Source: Amblyornis subalaris
Taxonomy: Eukaryota > Chordata > Aves > Passeriformes > Ptilonorhynchidae
DNA: 64,000 bases
Direction of reading: 5' to 3'
NCBI GenBank assembly: GCA_018881555.1
Contig: JACAXG010000026.1
Span: 8,444,955-8,508,954 of the forward strand
Translations under genes and position numbers: made by a program
Notes under the pieces: model-generated
The model's input: only the letters and a program-made list of their open reading frames with translations
What the model was told of the DNA's origin: nothing
The model's database searches: none
In this document: positions 24,014 to 35,053 of the stretch, one piece after another
Numbering within the stretch: position 1 is the first letter of the stretch
How the letters are laid out: every line of letters starts with the position of its first letter

Positions 24014-27000
24014 CCTCCCTATAAAAAAGCACTATCACTGCTGGAACTTTGGATGTCCCACTATATTCTGTGTTTATAAGGACAATTTAACTACAGGAAA
24101 TCCCAAAGTTTTGTAGTACTGTGCAAAAATTTAGAGGTCTTCTGATCACAATCATAGAAGAAAATAATGAAATAATGGAAGCAAATTGAAATAATGGAGA
24201 ACACTGATGTGTGTTTCTGCTTAATAAAATAGTCTCTCACGACACACAAAATAAGTAAGTGAAAACAAACCAGTAAAGTGACATTAGCAAATTTGACCTT
24301 TTTCTGCACTGGTTGTACAACAAAACTGTTGTAGAAGGCAGATAGGATAAGTGGGGAAAATGGGATTCCATTTCCCAGAATATGGGACAACATCAGGTCA
24401 GTTTCCTGAGAGGAAGCTATATCCTAAAAGTTACTTGCACAGAAATAGAAACCTTTTCAGGTGCAACAATAGATAAAGATTCAGTTTATCAGTTAATTTC
24501 CTGCTTTTTTGAGGGAAGTAAAAGATATTTCTGAAGTTCCCTTTGAGTTTATCACAATTTCATTGAAGAGAATATTTCAAGTATTTTTTGTTTTGGTTTG
24601 GTTTCATTCTGTTTAGGAATGCAAACATTTTAAAAATGAATATTTTTTGATGTCTACTAGAAACCTTACAATAATTGCATGATGCCAAAAATGTCACTGT
24701 TTGTCAGTGCTGCAATCCTTCCTATTGCATATAAATTTATTCACATAATATAATTTTAGATAGAAAAATAATGTGTTTAAAAGTATGTACAGTTTGGAGG
24801 TAATGACTTTGAAGTGTCTTTCAAGAATCCATCTAGAACAACAGTTTTACTCTCTACTATGTCTTTAAAACCATTAATTATTTCTACTACAGTTATTATG
24901 TTGCTGTTTTAAGCATCACATTGTTCAGACTTCAATTTAGTTAATTTTAGATTTTAAGCTGTTCCTGTGCTTGTTATTAAGAAGCAGATAACTATATAAT
25001 GATTTGAAATAGGAAATGAATTCCAATTAATTTCCTTTATATTCTCTAAAGTAATGTCACTAAGTTTTTTAACAGCATTTTTCCCATTCTCCAACATCGA
25101 AACATACATTTTATTACATAATTCTCATAGTAATACATTGCAGCTCAATTCTCCATTGTTTCCTCATATATCATGTATATCGATTTATTTTCCTGATTTT
25201 ACAGTATTTTAAAAAATGCTCTTCACCTATTGTTTTTAATAGTGTTTCTATAAAATCTGAATTTTGCTTTGAGAAAAGGATATGATATGATTGATATGAT
25301 ATGTTGTGTTTGTAGAGGTAAATTTGCCTGTGGATGTTCTTTATATCTGAGAATAATTACAAACATTTCTGTAAATCAGTGTTTTGCATGTAAAGTTTGA
25401 AAAGGTATAATTTGTATGAGAGTGCAACTAACCTTTTCAATCACCATGTGGTGCATGAACTTTCAAAATTGACTGAAACCTAATGTAGTATGAGAAAATA
25501 AGAGAAAAAAGTGATAACTGAAAGTCTCGCTATGACTTCTCCAAAATTTATTCTTAGAAATATCCTCTNTATTATTCTTCTTGTATCCATTCACCAATGA
25601 TAGTTAAATTGTTGTAGAAATAGAACTATTTTAATGACTAATATTTTTTTTGTTGTTCAAGAAGGCTTGAACATTCAGTATCATCGTGTTTCTTATCTGC
25701 TTTTTAAAACATTTTTAATTTTTTTTTTGTCAGAAATAGGTATATTACTACGGCCATAAAGGAATGGTGATATTTGGACTGTCACTTATACAAGAATTAT
25801 AGAGAAATGCATTTGAAAACTTCTAGCAGGCAACAGGAGCCATCTGAAACAATGATGTACTGACAAATACATTGTAATTACTGCTGTCCTTGACGTTGAT
25901 AGTGATAGTTCCAGACAGATTGTTATAATAGCAAGAAGAAATATTGTTGTCTTCCGCAACTAATCATCTGACTCTGATGCCAATCAAATCTTATACAGAA
26001 GAACTAGAGAAGTAATGAAAAAGTATTGAACTAAATGTGTTGAGAGGCACAAGCTCAGTCTCCTGAAGGGAACTTCTTCCATGAAAATNCTGCTGTTTTC
26101 AGTTCACTTAGGGGACCGAGCAACTGGTTTCTATGCGGTTCACCTTGCAGAGGTGAGCTTTCCTCTGAAACATTTTTAAGCAAGGTTATCAGTAACAAAC
26201 ATACAGGATCATCAAACTTCAGTGAAAGTTTGAGACAGAACAACTCACCCCATGAGGAGAATAGCCTTGCTACCTTTAGTTTATGACCATTAAAGCATTT
26301 GGATAGAAAATGTAGCCTTAAGCAATAAAACATAGATCATCCCAGGTAAATGTCCTGACTACACAAAATTGTGCTAGGAAATAATATTAGTCTTTAAAAA
26401 ATCCAGAGTCTAAAACTTTTTGTGAATTCAGAAAAAGATCTTAGAAATATATAGCTCTTATTTTGCTTGTCCAAGACTATGTAAAACAAAGATATTAGGC
26501 TATATTTGTTACTCATTAAATATTTTTCCCATAAAATTCATCTCAGACAAATGGTACAAGAAAATCTTCAGATGATAAAAAGAGTTTTTCTTCCAGACAC
26601 ACTAATTTGAAAGTTTTGCTGAAGTGGTTATATGGACAGTCAAGAGAAGGTTATTATTTTTAAACCAGATGAAACTGATTGGACTTGAGGACACTTGATG
26701 CTGCAGGTTTGTGTAGGTGGGAGCTGAGGGTGCTCAGCACCTAAATGATATTGCCAGCCTGGAGAGTTAATGTGCTAATTGACACCCTTTCAGTGGTCCT
26801 TGCTGTGACATGGCCTTGGATTGCCAAAGAACCAAGTTTACCTTGCAACTATGCAATTTTCTGTGCTTTCTTTCCAAATATAGCTTGGAGAACTGCTAAT
26901 CATCGTTGTGATTTGCTCTCTTGGCATTTAACAGTTTAGCCATTGCCTAGTGAGAAGAAAAAGCTGTGGACTTAATTCACTTATAGTCTGATCTTCCTAT

Positions 27001-29139
27001 TAAATGGTCAGCTAAAGATTANTCTAAAGCCAGCAAGATAAAATTCTCCTTGATGATGAGCCTGGAAAATTTTCCAGAGCATGCTGAAGCACTGAACCAC
27101 AGAAATGGTGGTACATGATCTGGCAGGGAGAACTCTCCCAGTTCTGAGAAACAATTTGAATAAGAGGGTTTTCAGCACCCAGCTAAGTAACACTGATGGG
27201 AACCAGCCTTGACAGTAGCAAAAAATAGCATTTGCTATTCCTGATAAACTGTGTGCTGTCTCCTGTCTTGGCACTCTCAGAGGAGAAGAGCAGATGCATA
27301 GCCCATGCAATACTAACTTGGTCTGAAACTCTGAGTCAGTTATTTCAGTATTTTCTTCTCTTAGAGGCCATGTATAAATCTTGTTGAATTCAGTAGGGCT
27401 TAAAAACGTTCTGAATTGCTTTTCTACATTAGGGCTGNAGGTGAATTGTATGAAGAAAAGAAAAAAAAATAAATCCTCAGAATCCATTGATATTGATCCT
27501 CCTGCCCTGGATGGGACTGCATTGTAAAAAAAGACAAAATTCAACTTAAAGGTTAAGAAAAAGAAATGCTATTTGTAAAAAATATATATACTTTCTAGAA
27601 AACTAAGAATATTTTCTGAATACCTTAATTCTCTGCTAACCTCTTATTTTCTTATAGTAATCATTAAGAGGAACAGATGGAGGTTTATTTCCAGTTCTTT
27701 ATAGCATAAGGCAAGCATAGACTTTCAATTTGCNGAACAATCTTCATCCTGACATGTTTACTGATACAAATTGTCAAGCCTTACCTCTTTCTCCTCCCTC
27801 TTCACCTACATGACGTGCTTTGAGTGTGGCTGTTATAAAAGTAGATGTTCAAGGGACATTGTACTGTGGGAAATACAACGTATTGTCTGTAACAGCTTTT
27901 GTATCTGGTAGGAGATAACCTGCATGCAAATNGTAAGACTGTTAACTATTATCACCTCTGTTCAAAGAAAAAATAGAAATGTTGCTCCTTTTCAAACAAA
28001 TTTGGAGGAAAAACTATNCTGAAACTTCAAACACCATCTAAATCTCCAGGAACTGAAATTTTTTTCTTTGTAATATATTAGTATATGGAATGAAAGTTTG
28101 TTTGAATTCTAAAAAAATGCTAATATTTTATCCAACAAGTAGATGGCCTTTGTGTTATAATCTTCTGACTCATAAAAATGGATTGAATAATTGCAACAGT
28201 AAAGTAGAGAGCTTGATGCCTATGAAAATGCACACAACTTAAACATATTACAGGCCAAACTAAAAAAAGAGAAGTGCCAAAATGAGTTTAGATCAGAGGA
28301 GGTATGACTTGTAGCCGCAAGTGTAACTAATATTTTTGATGTGGATAGAAGAAAAGAGGGCAGATCCAATGATGTTTAAGATGCAGGAGAGTGTTCACTA
28401 AGATAATAAATTCAGGGTTGGAAGGCAACAAAAATGAGAAGACAGTAAATGAGCACATTTAAACAGGACAAAATTTTTAAAGGTAACATAAAACTTCCAG
28501 TGTTTTGCCTGAAGTTGGATAATCTTTAGAATATGTTATGGCTTACACTCAGCTTGAAGAAAGAGCTATCATTTAACCTCGTAAAGTAGACCTAATAATT
28601 CAAATAGACCCAAGAATGCAAATGAAGATNTAAAACCCTTAGACATTGCCTGTGTTTGCATGAAACCCAGCACTTGGTGAAGTCAATAGTAAGGGACTTT
28701 GGTGGGGCAATTACTGTCCATTTTATATGCTATATGTGCATGCTGACCTAGATGTAAACAAAAATATTAGAGCAAAAACACCCTTCCTGAGCAGCAAATT
28801 GGATTCGCTGGAAATGACATACTACACCTAAAAATGTTAACGTTAGAGTTGGAGGGCTGTTTTTTTCCTTTTTCTTTGAAATGAGATTTTGAAAAAAATG
28901 TTGGTTTAGAATCAAAAAAGNATTTGTTGATTCTTCTAAGCAGTGGACCTGGGTTTGGGTTGTTCCTCCAGATCAACCCTGTGTCTCAGTTCCGTGGAAG
29001 ACTCCTAACTATAAAATTAGCAAGACAAATTATTCCCTACACAGTAGTCAGCAGAAAGCACAAAAAAAAGTGCACAGCTCTGTAACCCAGTAGTTATGCT
29101 CCTGTGAATGACCATAAACCTGGATCCAAAAATAGCTTT
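24014..29139. other. Long unique AT-rich non-coding DNA
   Basis: About 5 kb have no recognisable transposon or supported gene. A short ATGAT-type tandem lies at 25279-25303. The block 26730-26940 is less AT-rich and homeodomain-site-like and is discussed as a possible conserved non-coding element. The longest open frame of the window (27008-27544, minus) falls here and is listed separately. Confidence 0.5.
27008..27544 (-). other. Unassigned 178-codon open frame, probably not a gene
   Basis: This is the longest open frame in the window, with two codons containing N. I recognise no domain, signal peptide pattern or conserved motif. A Phe/Leu-rich stretch (LFFFLFFIQF) is encoded by a poly-A/G run on the other strand, and the composition is unlike a compact globular protein. 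There is no visible splice context linking it to other exons. Given the AT content and length of the window, one frame of this size by chance is plausible. It could still be a relic of an unrecognised repeat. Confidence 0.3.
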
Positions 29140-29310
29140 TATTCAGTGACTTCTTGATGCAAGGTACATAAATAAACATTATTCTATCTAACCCTCTGTA
29201 ACTTAGTTTCCACATTTGAAATGAAGATGATTAGTGCTTCCTCGTGTTATGGAGTTGTTTTGAAAATAAACTATAAACTATAAATACTTGTCTAAATTAA
29301 TACAGTTTCT
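29140..29310 (+). mobile_element. Probable MIR SINE relic
   Basis: The sequence follows the 3' two-thirds of the ancient MIR SINE: 'gcaaggtacataaataaac' resembles the 'gcaagttacttaac' block, 'aaccctctgtaacttagtttccacatttgaaatgaagatga' resembles the 'cctctctgtgcctcagtttcctcatctgtaaaatggggata' block, and 'gttatggagttgttttgaaaataaa' resembles the 'catagggttgttgtgaggattaaa' block. All blocks are in the right order and spacing. Identity is low, as expected for an element inherited from early amniotes. Birds keep few MIR copies. Confidence is moderate because the match is by eye. Confidence 0.6.
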
Positions 29311-30371
29311 TCATATTAAGCTACAACACTTACACTCAGAGCTGTCAAACCACAGAGTATTGAATAAACCATGTTCTTCACTGATTACTTTAAGAAATAT
29401 ATGCTAAATATCATAGGAAGGGCAGGATAAGTAAATAAATATCTAAAATGAAGAAATGCATAGGTTTTACAACAAACTTCCTTATTCTAAATACCTTAGA
29501 ATAATAAATACATTTTGCCATATTACCTGCAAAGGCACTTCAGACTACAATCTTACCNCTCCTGTGATAAAGCTGTTCACAAACCTTTCATTCTGATGGA
29601 TGTANGAAGTATCAAAAACTCCTTTCCTCACAACAGCATTATCAAATTTACCTTAGGTACAGTATTTAGTTTTAATTGAACTATGAAAAGGTTATAGTCT
29701 CCTGTTCTTTTTATGAGTTTGCACAGCATTTTGAAGACAAATGCATGACACAGTGACAAATAACATGTAATAACCATTTTAAAATTGGTTCAACATATGG
29801 ATGTATAATTAACATGAGGTGTAGCACGGTTGCTCACCAACTCAATGAGGTTAAACTACTTAGCAGGATGAAAAACTTTGAGTATATCATCCTGTCAGGG
29901 TGCAGAAGTGATGAGCGGAACTTTAGACACACAGTTCAATCTTGACTCTGATGAAGACAGACTTTCTCTTCCCCAGTGTAAAGCATTCTCAGGTCAGGCT
30001 TGTTTTACCTCAATTTCACCATGCAGAGGAGTGCTGAACGTGCTTCAGGAAACCATTTCAAATATATCATGTCTACTGACTCCACAGCTGTTCCCACACC
30101 AGCTCATTTCCTCTGTATCTCTCTGATGGAAGATTGTGGCTGTGTGTCTTGGTGTCTTAGAAATTACCTATCACTGTGAGAACACTTCCTCCTCAGCTTT
30201 TAGAGGCAAATCTCTCAAGTATTTAGGATACAATAGATATGTAGAGACAAGTATGCTATAAGAAATTCAAAAGTTTTCTGTCATGTAAGCGCATTTGTGT
30301 AAAGTGGAGAAAGTGCATGAAAACATTAATTAATATACTGTCTCACCACTATAGGGGAATGTGGTTTGTAC
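29311..30371. other. Unique non-coding DNA
   Basis: I see no supported gene or recognisable repeat. An 82-codon open frame at 29878-30126 has no identifiable features. Confidence 0.5.
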
Positions 30372-30533
30372 AATCACAGAATAATAGAATCATAGAATCT
30401 TTAAGGTCGACTCGAAGATCATTGAGTCCTATCTTTGAGACCATGGCACTAAGTTCCACATCCAGTTATTTCTTGAACATCTCCAGGGGTAGTGATTCCA
30501 CCACTTCCCTGGGCAGTGGTGTTCCAGTGCTCA
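30372..30533 (-). mobile_element. CR1 3' tail, minus strand, left part of a split copy
   Basis: It starts with a doubled tail (AATCACAGAATAATAGAATCATAGAATC) and runs through 'acatctccaggggtagtgattccaccacttccctgggcag' to about 'tgttccagtgctcatg'. In complete CR1 copies the next block begins with 'ctttcggtgaagaaat'. That block appears about 430 bases later, at 30962, so this copy and the next belong together. Confidence 0.8.
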
Positions 30534-30961
30534 TGTCGGAGACTGGAAAGATTGATATCTTGAGACATTTTGGGATGCATTTCTATCTGAANATTAGTGG
30601 AACCCAGTAGCTGGTAGCCATATGTGTGCTTTTCTAGATCTTTTCTGCCTTTCTATCTTTCTTTCTTCTTCTTCTTCTAATTCCCTCTTCTTGGAACATC
30701 TCAAGTAACTTAACATCTAACAGGGGTAAAGTTTGCTAAGTTAAATGGGTGAAATTAATGCTGTGAGAAGCACTTTATATTGATTGGAAGTTTGAACTAA
30801 ATCTTTTACCAAAGTTTCCTGATTTTTCTAAAGTTTGCCAGTAACCTTTTGTCTTGTTTTGAGCTCTTGAGAATATCTGGTTGGTATTTCTCCCATGTGT
30901 CTAACCCAGAGTATGTGAACCACTCTAAAGTCCTTTTATTGGAGCCTTACAGCTTAACAAG
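30534..30961. other. About 430 bp of unidentified sequence inside a CR1
   Basis: This stretch separates two collinear halves of one CR1 copy. It includes a pyrimidine-rich CTT repeat at 30651-30680 and otherwise ordinary AT-rich sequence. I see no LTR ends, no poly-A tail and no clear target duplication. It may be an old insertion of an unrecognised element. Confidence 0.5.
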
Positions 30962-31475
30962 CTTTTCAGTGAAGAAATTCCTCGTCATGTCCAACCTGGA
31001 TCTCCTCTGGTGCAGCTTGAGGCCATGTCCTCTTGTCTTGCCATTGGTTTCGTGAGAGAAGAGCTCGACCCCCACCTGGCTACATCCTCCTTTCAGGGAG
31101 TTGTAGGAACACCNGCAAGTCCACCCTGAGCTTCCTTTTCTCTAGACTGAGCTCACCCAGCTCCTTCAGCTGCTCCTCACAGGACTTGTACTCCAGATCT
31201 TGCCCAGCTCCATTTCCCTTCTGGACATGCTCCAGCCCCTCAATGTCCTTCCTGAATTGAGGGGCCCAGAACTGGACACAGGATCCACGGTGTGGCCTCA
31301 CCAGTGCCCAGCACAGGGGGACGACCACTGCCCTGGTCCTGCTGCCACACTATTGCTGATACAGGCTGGGTACCACTGGCCATCTTGCCCATCTGAGCAG
31401 ACACTGGATCCTGTTCAGCTGTTGTTGACCAGCATGCCCAGGTCCTTTTCCACTGGGCCTCTTCCCAGCCAAAAC
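30962..31475 (-). mobile_element. CR1 ORF2 C-terminal region, minus strand, right part of a split copy
   Basis: This minus-strand CR1 continues from 'cttttcagtgaagaaattcctcg' through the ORF2 C-terminal region to roughly 'cctcttcccagcc', where it is truncated. On the minus strand, pieces such as [12 protein letters not shown] and the '[11 protein letters not shown]' segment are visible. Frames are broken several times. Open frames on either strand across 31033-31661 are readings of this element and not independent genes. Confidence 0.88.
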
Positions 31476-32640
31476 AGAGCCCCCTATCAAGGGGATGCAC
31501 TGCAGACACATGAGAAAACCATTGCACTGAAAGACCATCCTCTATTTCTCAAAAAATATTTATCAGCTACAATCTTTAAAAAGCACCCCTTGACTCCACT
31601 CTCCTTTGGTCCAGCTAAGTCTTATTCTAACCTGGATGGATTCAGAAGAGAAATGATATAGGAAGACCAACCCATTTTACAATATCTTCAGACATCACAG
31701 CGTGTTNTCAGCTGCAAGAGGAAATTTTGTTGCCGTAAGTATGTCTCAATATCTCTAGAAAGATCATCTGTAGATCAGAAGATTTTCTGATATGCAAAGC
31801 TTTGTCCTACCTCCACCTTGTATGGGTTCCTGACCATCAGGTTGATGAGTAAATGAACTGGGNTTTTTTTTTACAGTTAAAAAAATAAACAGACAAACAC
31901 AATAGCAATAAATAACAAACAAACAAACAAAGAAAACACCACACAAAATACCCTCAAACAATAAACCAGCATGAAAGTAGAACTGGTGAGAAAATACCTA
32001 CTCTCCAAATTCTAGGGACAACGACATAGATCCCTTTAATATTTTCAGTGATGCAACAAACTTGAAAAAGGAATGAAACTTAGATTAAAATATGTTTGAC
32101 CCTAGATAAAACTCTTGGAGGAAGAACTCTGGATCCTTTATAAACCAGACTTATACTTGCAAATATTGTTTACGAAATACTTAAACAACTCTTATTTATA
32201 TAGTACATGCATGTCCCAGGAGATGTAATTAATGATAAATCCAACTTTCACTATTTGGATTCTTCAGTTTTGTACCTTTACCCTCTTCTTCTCATAGTCC
32301 TCAAACATGCTTTGAAATAAATAAATAGGGGTCAACCTGTAAACTCTGAGTAAAAATATAAATGAGGCTGTGAAGCTGTAAGCCAGGATGAATATGTAAA
32401 TTGCTCTTTCAGCTTCCCCTCAACAAAAATGTAAAAGTAGAGATTCAATACTTTCCATTAATCAAAAGTTTTATATCTTCTCAAATGTTTGGACTTATTA
32501 AAGTCATTTATAACAAGCTTAACAGATACCATTAATAATTGCACATATTTTTTCATTAATTCCATAGATCAAAGATGTTGCTAAGTCTAATTAGGTGAAG
32601 TCATACCAGCTTTGATAGTTGAGGCCCAGTAAATATGATT
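31476..32640. other. Unique AT-rich DNA with a CAAA-rich tract
   Basis: No gene is supported. A CAAA/AACA low-complexity run lies at about 31878-31940, next to an A/T run with an N at 31863. The rest is AT-rich unique sequence. Confidence 0.5.
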
Positions 32641-32800
32641 GCATTTGCTANTGCTGGAGGCAGGTGTCAGGCTGTTTCAGGTCCCAGGGCTGGGCTGGGC
32701 TGCCTATGGGCTGAGCAGGGCTGAGCTGGATTTACCAGGGCACCCCAAATTACGGCTGGTCTCTAATAGTGATGCACAGCAAAACGGAACTTCACTTCTG
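32641..32800. other. Local GC-rich patch with G-quadruplex-like runs
   Basis: This is a short GC-rich island in AT-rich surroundings. GGG runs occur at 32687, 32692, 32697, 32708 and 32718 on the plus strand, separated by CT, CT, CTGCCTAT and CTGAGCA, and so fit a relaxed G-quadruplex pattern. It lies about 90 bases upstream of the CR1 at 32888. It could be a fragment of an unrecognised repeat. Confidence 0.55.
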
Positions 32801-32887
32801 AACCTGTAATATTTGAAATCTCATTTATTCAGTATTGTCATGCATAGGGTTTAAGTGCCTGATATTTTCTAATCTTCTACAGGATGG

Positions 32888-33670
32888 GACCTGGACAGNC
32901 TTGAGAAGTGGCCCATGGTGGCCTCATGAGGTTTAACAAGACCGAGTCCAAGGTGCTACACCTGGGTCAGGGCAACCCCCGGTACCAATCCAGGGGATGA
33001 ACAGATCCAGAGCAGCCCTGGGGAGAAGGACTTGGGAATGCTGGTGGGTGAGAGGCTGGACATGGCCCAGCCATGTGCACTGGGAGCCCAGAAACCCCTG
33101 TATGCTGGGCTGCATCCAGAGCCCCGTGGGGAGCAGGGCAGGGAGGGGATTCTGCCCCTCTGCTCCACTCTGGTGAGACCTCACCAGCAGTACTGCATCC
33201 AGCCCTGGGGTCCCAGCACAGGAAGGACATGGACCTGTTGGAGTGAGTCCAGAGGAGGCCACCAAGATGATCAGAGGGATGGAGCATCTCTGCTATGAGG
33301 AAAGGCTGAGGGAATTGGGATTGTTCAGCCTGGAAAAGGGAAGGCTTTGGGGTGACCTAATTGTGGCCTTCCAGTACCTGAAGGGATCCCACTATTTATA
33401 AGGGCCTGGAGTGACAGGACAAGGGGGGCTTCAAACTGAAAGAGAACAGGTTTAGATTAGACATTAGGAAAAAGATGTCCCCATGAGAGTGGGGAGGCCC
33501 TGGAACAGGTTTCCCAGAGAAGCTGTAGCTGCCCTATCCCTGGCAGTGTTCAAGGCCAGGTTGGACGGAGTTCTGAGCAACCTGGTCTAGTGGAAGGTGC
33601 CCCTGCCCATGGCAGAGGGGTTGGAACACGATGATCTTTGAGGTCCCTTCCAATCCAGGCCATTCTATGA
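32888..33670 (+). mobile_element. CR1 retrotransposon 3' half
   Basis: This plus-strand CR1 begins just after the reverse-transcriptase core ('cctggacag.cttgagaagtggcc') and runs to a normal tail at 'cattctatga'. The blocks 'atgaggtttaacaagaccgagtcc' (the MRFNK-type segment), 'ctgctccactctggtgagacc', 'gatggagcatctctgctatgagg' and 'cctggtctagtggaaggtgcccc' are all clear and in order. The frame is broken, and part of the internal stretch near 33380-33420 is shortened. It shares its tail subgroup with the copies at 46185 and 59038. Antisense frames of about 100 codons at 32933-33287 reflect the GC-rich repeat, not genes. Confidence 0.93.
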
Positions 33671-34368
33671 TAGTAGTTTTAAAGTCTATTTTTTCGGAAT
33701 ATCTGTCAGTGAAAATTCCTCTAGTGATTAGTGAAACAGTGTTAACAAATCCCTGTCATGCCATCCTTTTTAAGGGCTTTGATCTACTGCTTTTACATAA
33801 CATATTAAACATAAATAAGCTCCCACTTAATGTATACTAACAATATTACTTCACTTAAAAGTCTTCATAGTATTCTCTACCTTTGACACTACCTATCCAT
33901 TATATCAGTTATGCTGGGTAATGTTTACATTACATTGTCTAAATTGGTTTACTGTGAAAGAGTTTTTAATTCATTTCTTTCTCACTCTTACCTTTATTTA
34001 TTGGTATTTCTCAATTTTCTTTAAAATATGTAAACTAAAGCTAACAAGTTTAACTTGATTTATAAAACAGTCAAAGTAATTCCCATGTTATCATAGTTTT
34101 GTCAGTGTTTTCCTGCAGGGGTTTTTCACAACATTCATTTACTAGTTCTGAATGTCAATAGATTAATGTGATACTGAGACCTCTAAAGTGTACACGAATA
34201 TAAAGTTTATTTTTCAGCAGAAAAAANATTACCTTTATCCATGAAAATACTTCAGCGGAACTAACATCCTACATGCCACATGAAAATAGAGTTGTTTATT
34301 AAAACTATCATTTTAATTAGATAGCAGTCCTCATTATGAGACTTCTGTGAGAAGTTGCAACATAATTT
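33671..34368. other. Unique AT-rich spacer
   Basis: I see no gene or recognisable repeat between the CR1 and the solo LTR. Confidence 0.5.
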
Positions 34369-34384
34369 TGTGGTGTGCAACTGG

Positions 34385-34488
34385 CCGAGGCCGCCCAGAC
34401 CCCTAAGGGTAACACCAACCCTGAGCTGTGGTGGTGCCAAGGCCGCCCAGACCCCTAAGGGTAACACCAATCCTGAACTGTGATGGTC
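34385..34488 (+). repeat. Two tandem 52-bp units in the LTR U3
   Basis: Two near-identical 52-bp units lie at 34385-34436 and 34437-34488; both contain 'ggccgcccagacccctaagg' followed by 'gtaacaccaa'. They differ at only a few positions. Their place upstream of the TATA box is where retroviral LTRs often carry duplicated enhancers, so an enhancer role is inferred from position only. Confidence 0.85.
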
Positions 34489-34793
34489 AAAGACTGAAGT
34501 CTGTCTTCTCACTCCCTGGTTAGGGTGAGAGCCCACCATCCCCCAGTTCTGTGTACTTTGTTACTATGGGTACCTGTTTTCCCCTCCTCGTTCTATGTAT
34601 GAGTCCCTGAATATTCATTTCCCTTAGTTAATATGTATGTGTTCTAGGAGGTTCTGTTGTACTCGACAGCCCACTGGTTCCTTCTCCAAGTCCCTCCTAT
34701 GTGTTGTTCCCATTGGTTTCCTCAGCCTTAACCCCACCTTCCTTCCCTCGTCCCGTTGGCTGTATCCCTTATCCCNGCCTTTACCATCCCCAG

Positions 34794-34800
34794 TATAAAA
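34794..34800 (+). promoter_or_regulatory. LTR TATA box
   Basis: TATAAAA lies in the LTR, 51 bases upstream of the AATAAA signal. It is the only good core-promoter match in the element and defines the plus orientation. Whether it is still active cannot be read from sequence. Confidence 0.7.
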
Positions 34801-34850
34801 ATCCCTGGACCCTTCTCAGATTCAGCTCTTGATCACTGGATCTTCACCTT

Positions 34851-34856
34851 AATAAA
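34851..34856 (+). terminator. LTR polyadenylation signal
   Basis: AATAAA followed by a GC-rich and then T-rich stretch marks the R/U5 border of the solo LTR. It could end transcripts from the plus strand if this region is transcribed. Confidence 0.65.
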
Positions 34857-35053
34857 CCCCTGCGTGGAACTCATACGAGGAGTCCCCTCTCTCCTTCTTT
34901 GCCTCCACCTGCGCCCCTGACCGATAGCTCAGGGGAGGCTCCCTCGGGTGAGGAGCTCGCCCTCTACCCTTTTGTGTGTGCCGCCTCGTTGAGGACACAG
35001 CAGCCAGACCTCTGGGCTTTCCTCTGCCTGGGCTTGTATGCGATATGATTTCA

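Larger units (their letters stand above)
34369..35053 (+). mobile_element. Solo LTR, plus strand, with probable 4-bp target duplication
   Basis: This is a well-preserved LTR of about 685 bp. U3 contains two tandem 52-bp units, a TATAAAA box lies at 34794-34800, and AATAAA lies at 34851-34856, only about 50 bases later, giving a very short R region. U5 is GC-rich. The left end is TGTGGTG and the best right end is ATTTCA at 35053, with ATTT directly outside both ends (34365-34368 and 35054-35057). A 4-bp duplication and the promoter layout suit a class I, gammaretrovirus-like element, though a 5-bp reading (AATTT) is possible if the LTR ends one base earlier. There is no second LTR and no internal gene, so it is a solo LTR. 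Its good preservation suggests it is young relative to most CR1 copies here. Confidence 0.78.

Noticed and set aside
32933..33298. Five overlapping open frames of 70-110 codons on both strands
   Set aside because: They are readings of a GC-rich CR1 region; only broken pieces of the CR1 ORF2 frame are meaningful.
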